Origin: Halomonas sp. TD01
GTDB taxonomy: Bacteria; Pseudomonadota; Gammaproteobacteria; Pseudomonadales; Halomonadaceae
DNA: 64,000 nt
Direction of reading: 5' to 3'
NCBI RefSeq assembly: GCF_923868895.1
Contig: NZ_OV350343.1
Span: 62,001-126,000, forward strand
This document shows, in pieces, positions 18,523-26,093 of the stretch. The notes under the pieces were generated by a model. It saw nothing but the letters and a program-made list of their open reading frames with translations. It ran no database searches and was not told the DNA's origin. The first letter of the stretch is position 1. Each line of letters starts with the position of its first letter. Position numbers and translations under genes: made by a program.

Positions 18523-18543
18523 GGGGCAGCGCAACGCTGCCCC
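18523..18543 (-). promoter_or_regulatory. Hairpin in the leader of the porin gene
   Basis: A perfect 9-bp GC-rich inverted repeat with a 3-nt CAA loop (18523-18531 with 18535-18543) lies about 80 nt upstream of the porin start. No T run follows it on the minus strand, so it looks more like a leader structure or processing site than a simple terminator. Role unproven. Confidence 0.4.
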
Positions 18544-18592
18544 ATAAACATGGGTCTATGACGTAGAAGTCTTGGCTAAATCGCCACGGCTC

Positions 18593-18622
18593 CCCGTTAC
18601 TCAGCAGGTGCCGAGTAACGGG
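18593..18622 (-). terminator. 10-bp hairpin just after the EIICB gene
   Basis: A perfect 10-bp stem (18593-18602 with 18613-18622, CCCGTTACTC and complement, 10-nt loop) begins 16 nt downstream of the EIICB stop. It lacks a following T run. It may be an attenuator or 3'-end stabiliser separating the PTS genes from the porin-hexosaminidase pair. Confidence 0.5.
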
Positions 18623-18637
18623 TATCGATTACGAGCG

Positions 18638-20350
18638 TTAGGTTCTTAGTGAATGCGCGATAGCAGCGGCTTGATCTCCGACGACCAGATGCCATGTATT
18701 ACTGCTCAACGCCTGAATGCCTCTACACCCCAGTTGGTCAAGCGCCGCGCTGTCTAGACCAGCGCCATCGACTAGCTCCACTCGCAGGCGTGTCTGGGCC
18801 TGAACCTCCAACCGCTGCACGTTGGCATCGCCGCCTAAGGCCGCTATCCAGCGTTGAGCCACCTCGGTGGGCAATGCAGTCGGTTGAGAAGAGTTTGCGG
18901 GGCTGGCAGGGTTATGTCCCGAGGAGGTGTCGGAATCAAGCACCGCTCCACTTTGCTTGAGCGCTTGTCGAATCTCATCTGCAATACCATCTGCAATGGG
19001 GCCCATCACCACCTGGAGACCGCCACCCTGAAGACGCATGATCCCCCGAGAGCCCAATGACTTCAGGGCCGGTTCATCGATCGCCTCGGGATTCTCCAGC
19101 ACCAAGCGCAACCGAGTGGTGCAGGCACCTACGCTTTGCAGGTTGCCGGCTCCACCTAACGCCGTGACAAAAGCGGGACCACGCTCGCCTAGCGGCGTTG
19201 GGGCTACTGCCGGCCCTGTACTCTCTGGCTCGCGCCCTGGAGTAGGCAAATTAAAGCGGACGATGGCCCAGCGAAATACCGTGTAGTAAAGGGCGAAATA
19301 GACGAGCCCCACAGGCAACATCAGCCAGCCATTGGTGGAGAGTCCGTAAGAGAGTGCGAAGTCGAAAGCCCCTGCAGAGAAGGTGAAGCCAAGCTTCACA
19401 TCCAGCCAGTGCAGCAGTGCCATGGAAATGCCCGTTAGTACCGCGTGCATGCCATAAAGCAGCGGCGCCAGGAACATAAAGGTAAATTCGATGGGTTCGG
19501 TGACACCGGTCAGGAAAGCCGTCAACGCCAGCGAAAGTAGCAGGCCACCCACCTGGGCACGGCGACCTTTTGGTGCTGCATGGTACATAGCCAGCGCGGC
19601 TGCTGGTAAGCCAAACATCATTACTGGGAAGAAACCGGTCATAAAGCGCCCCGCTGCAGGGTCGCCAGCAAAGAAACGATTTAGGTCACCGTTAGCCACT
19701 ACCCCAGAGGCTGTCTCGAAACTACCGAAAACAAACCACACCAGGCTATTCAACACGTGGTGCAGCCCAGTCACAATCAACAAACGATTGATCGTTCCGT
19801 AGACGAAAAGCCCCAGTTCGCCTGCGCTTATCAGCCACTGACCAAGGGAATCAATACCATGCTGGATAGGTGGCCAGATCAACCCAAAAGCGACGCCCAA
19901 TGCCACCGCAGCTAGCCCTGTAGCAATAGGTACGAAGCGTCGCCCACCAAAAAAAGCCAAGTACTCAGGGAGTTGAATCGACTTGTAACGATTATAGAGC
20001 AGGCCTGCGACGCTGCCGGAAATAATCCCTGCCAGCACGCCCATATCGATCTCGGGGTTGAGAGCGGTAAGCACCGCATCCAGCACCAAGTAGCCGATCA
20101 CCCCAGCCAAGCCAGCAGCGCCGTTGCTATCATCTGCGAAGCCTACGGCTAAGCCGATGGCAAAAATCAGTGCCAGATTGGCGAAAATAGCCTCACCAGC
20201 GCCAGCAATGAAGGCAATATCCAGCAGATCAGGTTGGCCAAGACGCAGCAATAGGCCTGCGATAGGCAGCACCGCGATAGGTAGCATTAGAGAGCGGCCA
20301 AGCCGCTGCAGCCCGCCCATCAGGCGGGAACCGAAGGTCATGGAAGACAT
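18638..20350 (-). CDS. nagE: N-acetylglucosamine PTS permease EIICB with a degenerate second EIIB domain
   Basis: 570 aa from the ATG at 20350, which has AGAGGTG 8 nt upstream and lies 1 nt past the stop of the fused PTS gene. An EIIC membrane domain of the glucose/GlcNAc family occupies residues 1-375. A normal EIIB domain follows with phospho-acceptor Cys410 in GACTTRLRL. A second EIIB-like domain fills the last 70 residues (QTRLRVELVDGAG, LDQLGCRGI), but the position of the Cys is an Ala. It takes up GlcNAc while phosphorylating it to GlcNAc-6-phosphate, receiving phosphate from the EIIA part of the neighbouring fusion protein. GlcNAc specificity is inferred from nagA beside it. Confidence 0.92.
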   Translation of the reverse strand: MSSMTFGSRLMGGLQRLGRSLMLPIAVLPIAGLLLRLGQPDLLDIAFIAGAGEAIFANLALIFAIGLAVGFADDSNGAAGLAGVIGYLVLDAVLTALNPEIDMGVLAGIISGSVAGLLYNRYKSIQLPEYLAFFGGRRFVPIATGLAAVALGVAFGLIWPPIQHGIDSLGQWLISAGELGLFVYGTINRLLIVTGLHHVLNSLVWFVFGSFETASGVVANGDLNRFFAGDPAAGRFMTGFFPVMMFGLPAAALAMYHAAPKGRRAQVGGLLLSLALTAFLTGVTEPIEFTFMFLAPLLYGMHAVLTGISMALLHWLDVKLGFTFSAGAFDFALSYGLSTNGWLMLPVGLVYFALYYTVFRWAIVRFNLPTPGREPESTGPAVAPTPLGERGPAFVTALGGAGNLQSVGACTTRLRLVLENPEAIDEPALKSLGSRGIMRLQGGGLQVVMGPIADGIADEIRQALKQSGAVLDSDTSSGHNPASPANSSQPTALPTEVAQRWIAALGGDANVQRLEVQAQTRLRVELVDGAGLDSAALDQLGCRGIQALSSNTWHLVVGDQAAAIAHSLRT

Positions 20351-20351
20351 T

Positions 20352-22931
20352 TCAGCACCTCTCAAGGGTCGTTGTTGTTATATCGGTATGGTTTGCCCGG
20401 GACAGCCACGTGCTTAAGTGCTGGCGTACAGCAACAGCATCGTCCAGGGCCAGTAATGCGGGGAGTTCAGCTGCCAGCGCGGTAGCATTAAGGCAACGCA
20501 GGGCGGCTTTCACCGCAGGTACACGCGCAGGTTCCACAGACAGTTCATTGACCCCCAGCGCAACCAGAAGCGCCGCCACTTTCTCATCGCCAGCCGCAGC
20601 ACCGCACACTCCTACGGGGCAGTGCCCCTTCGCGCCATCTACGGTGGTCTGAATAAGCCACAGCACCGCAGGGTGCAGCACATCAGCTCGCGCCGAGAGG
20701 CTTGGGTCTTCTCGATCCATCGCCAGGGTGTACTGAGTCAGGTCATTGGTTCCGATGGACAGAAAATCTGCCTCAACCGCGAGGCTTCTTGCGCATAGCG
20801 CAGCACTCGGGACTTCAATCATGGCCCCCAGAAGCGGGCGCGCTGTCAGCCCCATCTCGCTGGCCAGTGCCTCCAGACGCTGACGTACATCACGTAGCTC
20901 ACTCACTTCACTGACCATGGGCAGCATAATATGCAACGTTTCCAACGGTGTGACGCCAAGCAACGCCCGAAGCTGGGTCTCCAGCAATTCAGGGTGACTG
21001 GCCCACAAACGAGCACCCCGCACGCCCAGCGCCGGATTAGGCACTGAAGGCAAGCGCAGATAAGGAAGCTGCTTATCCGCACCAATATCCAGGGTACGAA
21101 TAATCACAGGCTTGCCATCTAAGGCCTTCACAGCAGCCTGATACTCGTCACGCTGAGTCGCTTCACTGGGGGCACTATCTCGCTCAAGAAAAAGAAACTC
21201 ACTGCGCAGTAGGCCTACACCATCAGCGCCCGACTCCGCCGCCAAACGCGCCTCTTCGGCTCCACCGATATTGGCGCATACCTCAATTTCTCGCCCGTCC
21301 AGCGTGATCGCTGGCTCATGCGCTAACGCCTGCGCTTTCTCAGCTTCATAACGGCGAGCATCAATGCGCTCTGCCACTTCCGCCCGTTGAGCCGGGCTAG
21401 GTGTCAGCGCCAAGCGCCCATTTTCCGCATCTAGGATGACGCTCTCGTTTGTGGCGCTATGAGCAGCGTCGATTAGGCTTGCCCCCATGGCCACGAGGCA
21501 GGGAATACCTCGGGCACGTGCCAAAATGGCCACATGGGAAGTAGTGCCGCCACCCGCGAGACAAAGCCCAGCAGGATGTTGGGTAGCAACGGCCACCAGC
21601 TCTGAGGGTGTCAGTTCATCAGCAACGACGATGGCCCCCTTGGGCAGTTCAGGAAGTGCCGCTTGCTGGTCGTCGCTTAGTTCCACCATCACACGGCGCT
21701 GCAAGTCGCGCAGATCAGCCACCCTGGCGGCAAGCAGCGTATTTCCGCTCGCTCCAAGCCGTGCGGCTTCGGTATCCAGCGCCTCACGCCAAGCTTGGCC
21801 AGCACTGCGCCCTTCACCAATGTGCTTCCCGGCTGCTGCAACCAAATCGGGATCTTCTAGCCAGGCACCATGAGCAGCAAAGATTTCCGCCTCGGCGCTC
21901 TGCCCCTGGCGCGTTGCTTGCGCTTCAGCGCTGGCTAGCGCCTCGCCAACGCTTAATAGCGCCTTTTTCAAGCGAGCTGTTTCAATGGCTTCGCCCTCGC
22001 CCATCAAGGGAACGGCGGGTAGCGGCAATTGATAAGAGACAAGCGAGCCGATGGCTAAACCAGGGCTAGCCACTAAGCCAGCCAGTTCTCCCTCTTTAAG
22101 TGTCACTGCGGTTAAAGTAGATGGAGCAGGCGCGCTGTGCTCCTCCGCCTCTGGAGTGGTCAACAGCCGCTCGGCGGCATCCAGCGCTGCCTCAGCAGCC
22201 TCTCCCTGGGCAGTCAGTTTTAACGTTGCGCCTTCGGCCAAGCTCAAGTTCATTAATGCGCTAAGACTATCCGCGCTAGCACTGTCAGTGTTATCAGTTG
22301 AACTCTCATGCTGTACCGTCAGGCTTACGCTATGCTTCCGAGCAATAGCGCGAAGTCGGGCAGCGGGTCGCGCATGCAGCCCCGCTGCTAAGGCTAAGAT
22401 CACCCGGCGCTCAACTAACGGCCCATTAGCACGTGTATTGGCAAGCTCAACGGCAGTGCGGGTTAGCACCAGTAAGGGTTCACCAAGTGAAACCTGCTCA
22501 CCCTCGCGGTGCTTCGACGGCAGTAATTGCCAGCCAGCCGCCTCGGTGATCACCAGTGGGGTAATCAGCGCACTTGCTCCCCGCGCTAAGGCATCGGCAT
22601 CGAAGCGGCACAGCGGGTCGCCAGCGCGCACGTGATCACCTACAGCGACCAAAGGCTCAATACCTTTCCCTTTTAACTCAACCGTATCCAGGCCTAAGTG
22701 AAGCAGTAATTCAACACCAGCCTCGGTTCTCAAGGTGAACGCATGATGGGTACGAGCGCACTGCACCACTTCACCATCACAGGGAGCGTGCAGGCACTCG
22801 CCCAACGGATCGAGGGCAATGCCTTCTCCCAGAGTTAGGCTGGCGAAAACCGGATCAGGCACCGCTATTAGGGGTACCACACCCCCCGTCACGGGGGCCT
22901 GCAGTGTTAATGATTGACTAGAATCTGACAT
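20352..22931 (-). CDS. nagF: Fused PTS protein EIIA(Glc-type)-HPr-EI, GlcNAc-specific phosphotransferase
   Basis: 859 aa with three PTS modules in order. EIIA of the Crr type covers residues 1-155, with His63 and active His78 (ELLLHLGLDTV). HPr covers about 173-260, with His186 (AAGLHARPAA). Enzyme I covers about 280-859, with His466 (GGGTTSHVAILARARGIP) and the PEP-binding barrel including LGVRGARL and GTNDLTQY. It carries phosphate from PEP to the EIICB encoded next door, giving a self-contained GlcNAc PTS; this matches NagF of pseudomonads. GGGAG lies 7 nt before the ATG. It is co-transcribed with the upstream isomerase gene (30 nt gap). Confidence 0.95.
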   Translation of the reverse strand: MSDSSQSLTLQAPVTGGVVPLIAVPDPVFASLTLGEGIALDPLGECLHAPCDGEVVQCARTHHAFTLRTEAGVELLLHLGLDTVELKGKGIEPLVAVGDHVRAGDPLCRFDADALARGASALITPLVITEAAGWQLLPSKHREGEQVSLGEPLLVLTRTAVELANTRANGPLVERRVILALAAGLHARPAARLRAIARKHSVSLTVQHESSTDNTDSASADSLSALMNLSLAEGATLKLTAQGEAAEAALDAAERLLTTPEAEEHSAPAPSTLTAVTLKEGELAGLVASPGLAIGSLVSYQLPLPAVPLMGEGEAIETARLKKALLSVGEALASAEAQATRQGQSAEAEIFAAHGAWLEDPDLVAAAGKHIGEGRSAGQAWREALDTEAARLGASGNTLLAARVADLRDLQRRVMVELSDDQQAALPELPKGAIVVADELTPSELVAVATQHPAGLCLAGGGTTSHVAILARARGIPCLVAMGASLIDAAHSATNESVILDAENGRLALTPSPAQRAEVAERIDARRYEAEKAQALAHEPAITLDGREIEVCANIGGAEEARLAAESGADGVGLLRSEFLFLERDSAPSEATQRDEYQAAVKALDGKPVIIRTLDIGADKQLPYLRLPSVPNPALGVRGARLWASHPELLETQLRALLGVTPLETLHIMLPMVSEVSELRDVRQRLEALASEMGLTARPLLGAMIEVPSAALCARSLAVEADFLSIGTNDLTQYTLAMDREDPSLSARADVLHPAVLWLIQTTVDGAKGHCPVGVCGAAAGDEKVAALLVALGVNELSVEPARVPAVKAALRCLNATALAAELPALLALDDAVAVRQHLSTWLSRANHTDITTTTLERC

Positions 22932-22961
22932 GGGAAGACTCCCAAGATTGTTGTTATACGT

Positions 22962-23981
22962 TTACAGGGTGCAGGTGACTTTATTGAGGTGCCGAGGGCG
23001 ATCTGGATCGCTTCCCCGGGCCTCTGCAAGGCCAGCCACCATTTGATAAAAGCTCTGAATCACCGACAGTGGCTGCAGGGCCTCATGACCAGCATCTACC
23101 AAGGTCAAATTGCGCTGTACCACGCTTTTGTCGGCAGCAAGGACTACTCGGGCGCCGACACTGTTGAGCCATTCGGTTAACTCCAGCAAGCCTGCCTGCT
23201 CGGGTCCTGGTGGCGCGAATACCAGCACCGGATAATCAGGGCCAATCAGCGCCATCGGACCGTGGCGGACTTCGGCGCCGCTAAAGGATTCAGCTTGAAT
23301 CGCACAGGTTTCTTTAAACTTGAGCGCGGCTTCCTGAGCGACAGCAAGACCCGCCCCACGACCAATCACCATCATTTTGTCGGCGTGTAGCAACGCCTCT
23401 ATGGCAGGAGACCAATCCATTTCCAGAGCCTGAGTCAGCCGCTCTGGTAACTGTTCCAGAGCAGCGAGTAGCAAGCGGTCTTCCTGCCAGTGACCGATGA
23501 GCTGCGCCATGGCAGAAAGCGTGGCAAGGTAGCTTTTAGTGGCGGCCACACTCTTTTCCTCTCCCGCATAGAGAGGGATTTCACTATCGCTGGCTGCGCC
23601 CAGAGGCGACTGCGGCGTATTGACTAACGCTATCGTTCGAGCCCCGGCGGCAGCGAGCGACTGCTGCATAGCGACGAGGTCAGGGCTTTGCCCAGATTGG
23701 GAAACCGCCAAGGCCAGCTGCCCTGTTAGCCGCCAAGGCGCTTTAGCCAGTGTGGTTAGCGAAGGCGGCAGCGAGGCCACCGGAATGCCTTTGCGCTTCA
23801 TGCACAGGTAAGCAAAGTAGCTGGCAGCGTGATCCGAACTGCCCCGTGCCACGGTGACCGCTGCAGTAGGTTCGGCGAGACGTAAACGCTCGCCTAGCGC
23901 TGCGAGCAACGGCGCATTGCGCTGCAGCTGACCGCGAATACGCTCGGGAGCGTTGCGGGTTTCTTCAAGCATCAGAGACAT
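22962..23981 (-). CDS. SIS-domain glucosamine-6-phosphate deaminase/isomerase (NagB-II type)
   Basis: 339 aa with two SIS sugar-isomerase domains and no glutaminase domain, so it resembles the C-terminal half of GlmS. Motifs are ARGSSDHAASYFAYLC near residues 45-60, AVSQSGQSPDLV near 115, KSYLATL, and GRGAGLAVAQEAALKFKETC near 208-227. In loci with nagA and a GlcNAc PTS but no classical nagB, such proteins act as glucosamine-6-phosphate deaminase (NagB-II, described in Shewanella), giving fructose-6-phosphate and ammonia. Its ATG overlaps the last base of nagA (TAATG), so translation is coupled. The family is sure; the deaminase role is inferred from context. Confidence 0.88.
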   Translation of the reverse strand: MSLMLEETRNAPERIRGQLQRNAPLLAALGERLRLAEPTAAVTVARGSSDHAASYFAYLCMKRKGIPVASLPPSLTTLAKAPWRLTGQLALAVSQSGQSPDLVAMQQSLAAAGARTIALVNTPQSPLGAASDSEIPLYAGEEKSVAATKSYLATLSAMAQLIGHWQEDRLLLAALEQLPERLTQALEMDWSPAIEALLHADKMMVIGRGAGLAVAQEAALKFKETCAIQAESFSGAEVRHGPMALIGPDYPVLVFAPPGPEQAGLLELTEWLNSVGARVVLAADKSVVQRNLTLVDAGHEALQPLSVIQSFYQMVAGLAEARGSDPDRPRHLNKVTCTL

Positions 23982-25096
23982 TAAGAGGCTCCTTGGACGT
24001 TTCCACAGACATGACGGCCCTCGACATAGACCGCTTGGAGTTGAAGTTGGGGATCAAGGACGACCAGATCAGCCAATGCGCCCTCTTGAAGGCGGCCGAT
24101 GTCGCCGATTCCCAGAAAATCGGCAGGAAAACGTGACAGGCGGTTCGACGCATCCTCCAGGGAGAGGCCGAGACTAACGAAGTTACGTAAAGCTTGATCC
24201 ATGGTCAGCGTGCTGCCTGCCAAGGTGCCGTCAGCCAAACGAACACCTCCCAGGCATTTGGTGACGGTCTGCTCACCTAGACGGTAATCACCGTCTGGCA
24301 TGCCTGCCGCAGCGGTGGAATCGGTAACAGCATAGAGATTAGGGATGCAGCGTAAGGCAGTACGGATGGCACCGGGGTGTACATGCAGCAGATCAGGTAT
24401 TAGTTCGGCGTACTGCGCATGAGCAAGCGCTGCGCCGACCATTCCAGGTTTGCGGTGATGTAGGCCGGTCATGGCATTGAACAAATGAGTAAATCCGCAG
24501 GCACCATGGGCCATTGCCTCCACACCTTCTTCATAGCTGCCAAGCGTATGCCCTAGCTGAACCCGCACGCCCCGCTCGCTGAGATGGCGAATTAATGCAT
24601 AGTGGCCGGCTAACTCAGGGGCAAGTGTCAGCAAGCGGATGGGGGCCAAAGCACACAGCTCGTCCACCTCCTCAATCACACCATTACGCGCATGGGCGGG
24701 TTGAGCACCCAGCTTGCCGGGGTTGATATAAGGGCCTTCCAAATGAACGCCCAATACCCTAGCGGCGTCCGGCTCCTGCGCCTCCATATAGCTAGCGACG
24801 TCGCATAACACCTGACGAATCTGGGCATCTGGCGCCGTCATAGTGGTAGCAAGCAAACGGGTGGTTCCAAAACGCACGTGGGTACGCGCTAGCGTGGCAA
24901 GCGCCTCGCCGCCCTCCATGGTGTCGGCGCCACCACCGCCATGCACATGCAAATCTATAAAGCCGGGAACAATGCGTGGATGCTCGTTGGTAGCGGGGTC
25001 TACCGGATCGCCATCAATACGCCTGATACGCCCTTCTTCCCAATGGATCTCTCCCAGGCGCCAGCCCTCGGAGGTGAGGATATTGCCAAACTGCAT
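23981..25096 (-). CDS. nagA: N-acetylglucosamine-6-phosphate deacetylase
   Basis: 371 aa amidohydrolase-fold enzyme. Metal- and substrate-binding motifs are PGFIDLHVHGGGGADTM (residues about 45-62), LEGPYINPGKLGAQ near 120-133, QLGHTLGSYEEG near 185, FTHLFNAMTGLHHRKPG near 200-217 and the catalytic-type Asp in AVTDSTAAAGM. It removes the acetyl group from GlcNAc-6-phosphate made by the PTS, giving glucosamine-6-phosphate for the isomerase encoded downstream (1-nt overlap). nagR lies 8 nt upstream on the same strand, so the regulator gene leads the operon. Confidence 0.95.
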   Translation of the reverse strand: MQFGNILTSEGWRLGEIHWEEGRIRRIDGDPVDPATNEHPRIVPGFIDLHVHGGGGADTMEGGEALATLARTHVRFGTTRLLATTMTAPDAQIRQVLCDVASYMEAQEPDAARVLGVHLEGPYINPGKLGAQPAHARNGVIEEVDELCALAPIRLLTLAPELAGHYALIRHLSERGVRVQLGHTLGSYEEGVEAMAHGACGFTHLFNAMTGLHHRKPGMVGAALAHAQYAELIPDLLHVHPGAIRTALRCIPNLYAVTDSTAAAGMPDGDYRLGEQTVTKCLGGVRLADGTLAGSTLTMDQALRNFVSLGLSLEDASNRLSRFPADFLGIGDIGRLQEGALADLVVLDPQLQLQAVYVEGRHVCGNVQGAS

Positions 25097-25104
25097 AAAA
25101 TCTC

Positions 25105-25839
25105 CTAGCGGGTCAGCTCGACCATAAAGTCGTAGTAGTCAGTGCGGCAGTAGGTAATGGTGAGTTCCGCTGAGGTGCCATCGGCGAGATACCCAAGTCG
25201 CGTGACTTTGAGCAGCGCCTGACCTTCTGGCACCTCAGCAAGCGTCGCTAATTCTTCGCCGGCGTTGATGGCAGTAACATGCTGCAAGGCGCGCGCAATC
25301 CCTTTCCCACTCGCTTCCAGCGTTGCATAGAGAGACGTCTCGACCGCCAGCGGATCAGGCAGCACCGAGACGGGCAGGCAACTTTCTTCCACCGCCATCA
25401 CTACCCCATCGGCTAAACGCAAACGTTTAAGGCGGGCCACCTGGGCATCAGCTCCCAGACCAAGGCGCATACTTTCTTCTGCACTGGGGTTGGCCAGCTT
25501 GCGCTCCAACCAATGAGAGCTCGGTGTAAAGCCGCGTTGGGTCAGCAGCTCGGTAAAACTGGAAAGCCGTGACAGGGACTGATTGAGGCGAGGGGTAATA
25601 AAGGTGCCAGAACCACGACTTCGACGAATGAGTCCAAGCTCTGCTAAGCGATCTAACGCTTTACGGGCAGTAATGCGCGAAACCGCTAAGCTTTCGGCCA
25701 AATTGCGCTCAGAAGGCAGCGCCTCACCGGCTTGCCAAGCGCCAGTTTCAATTGCCTGTTCTAGCTGGCGCGCTAACTGCTGATAAAGCGGTGTTGCGCC
25801 CTGAGGGTCAAGGTGCAGTTGAGTAAAGCGTGAGTCCAT
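25105..25839 (-). CDS. nagR: GntR/HutC-type regulator of GlcNAc use
   Basis: 244 aa from the ATG at 25839, which has GGGGAGA about 6 nt upstream; the frame extends another 24 codons from a GTG, but that stretch lies across the operator repeats and is not convincing. A winged helix (residues about 15-82: PLYQQLARQLEQAIETG, LPSERNLAESLAVSRITARKAL, RRSRGSGTFI) precedes a UTRA effector domain (about 95-240). HutC-subfamily NagR/DasR-type proteins repress nag genes and are released by phosphorylated amino sugars. First gene of the operon, 8 nt before nagA. The repeat array over its promoter suggests autoregulation. The assignment as nagR rests on context. Confidence 0.88.
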   Translation of the reverse strand: MDSRFTQLHLDPQGATPLYQQLARQLEQAIETGAWQAGEALPSERNLAESLAVSRITARKALDRLAELGLIRRSRGSGTFITPRLNQSLSRLSSFTELLTQRGFTPSSHWLERKLANPSAEESMRLGLGADAQVARLKRLRLADGVVMAVEESCLPVSVLPDPLAVETSLYATLEASGKGIARALQHVTAINAGEELATLAEVPEGQALLKVTRLGYLADGTSAELTITYCRTDYYDFMVELTR

Positions 25840-25860
25840 GAGTATCTCCCCGTAGCGGCC

Positions 25861-25915
25861 ATACCAATTAAATACCACTATAGACCCAATGAGATACCAA
25901 TCAAATACCAATTAG
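25861..25915 (-). promoter_or_regulatory. Five-unit 11-bp operator array over the nag promoter
   Basis: Five head-to-tail 11-bp units fill 25861-25915 exactly, each beginning ATACCA on the plus strand; the third is degenerate (GACCCA). Units one and five share ATACCAATTA. The period is about one helical turn, so all units face the same side of the DNA. On the minus strand a TTGATT / TATAGT pair with a 16-bp spacer falls inside the array, so bound protein would block the nagR-nagA promoter. The likely binder is the GntR protein encoded 21 nt downstream. Repeats are seen directly; the operator role is inferred. Confidence 0.7.
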
Positions 25916-26093
25916 CTACAACTATGGTTGAATAGTGACGTCAGTTTTACCCAAGAAGGTGATAACACACTTACAAAATTGAACGCAGATCGTTGATAGT
26001 TTGGGGCCAAAGCGAACTTCGGGGTAACCACGATTGGCGCAGCCTTTGGGAATCCGTATAGTGGCAGGCTACTCTCGCCAACTGATTGAACAC

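Noticed and set aside
25861..25915. The 11-bp array as a CRISPR or plasmid iteron origin
   Set aside because: No spacers and no replication gene; position over a GntR-gene promoter explains it better.
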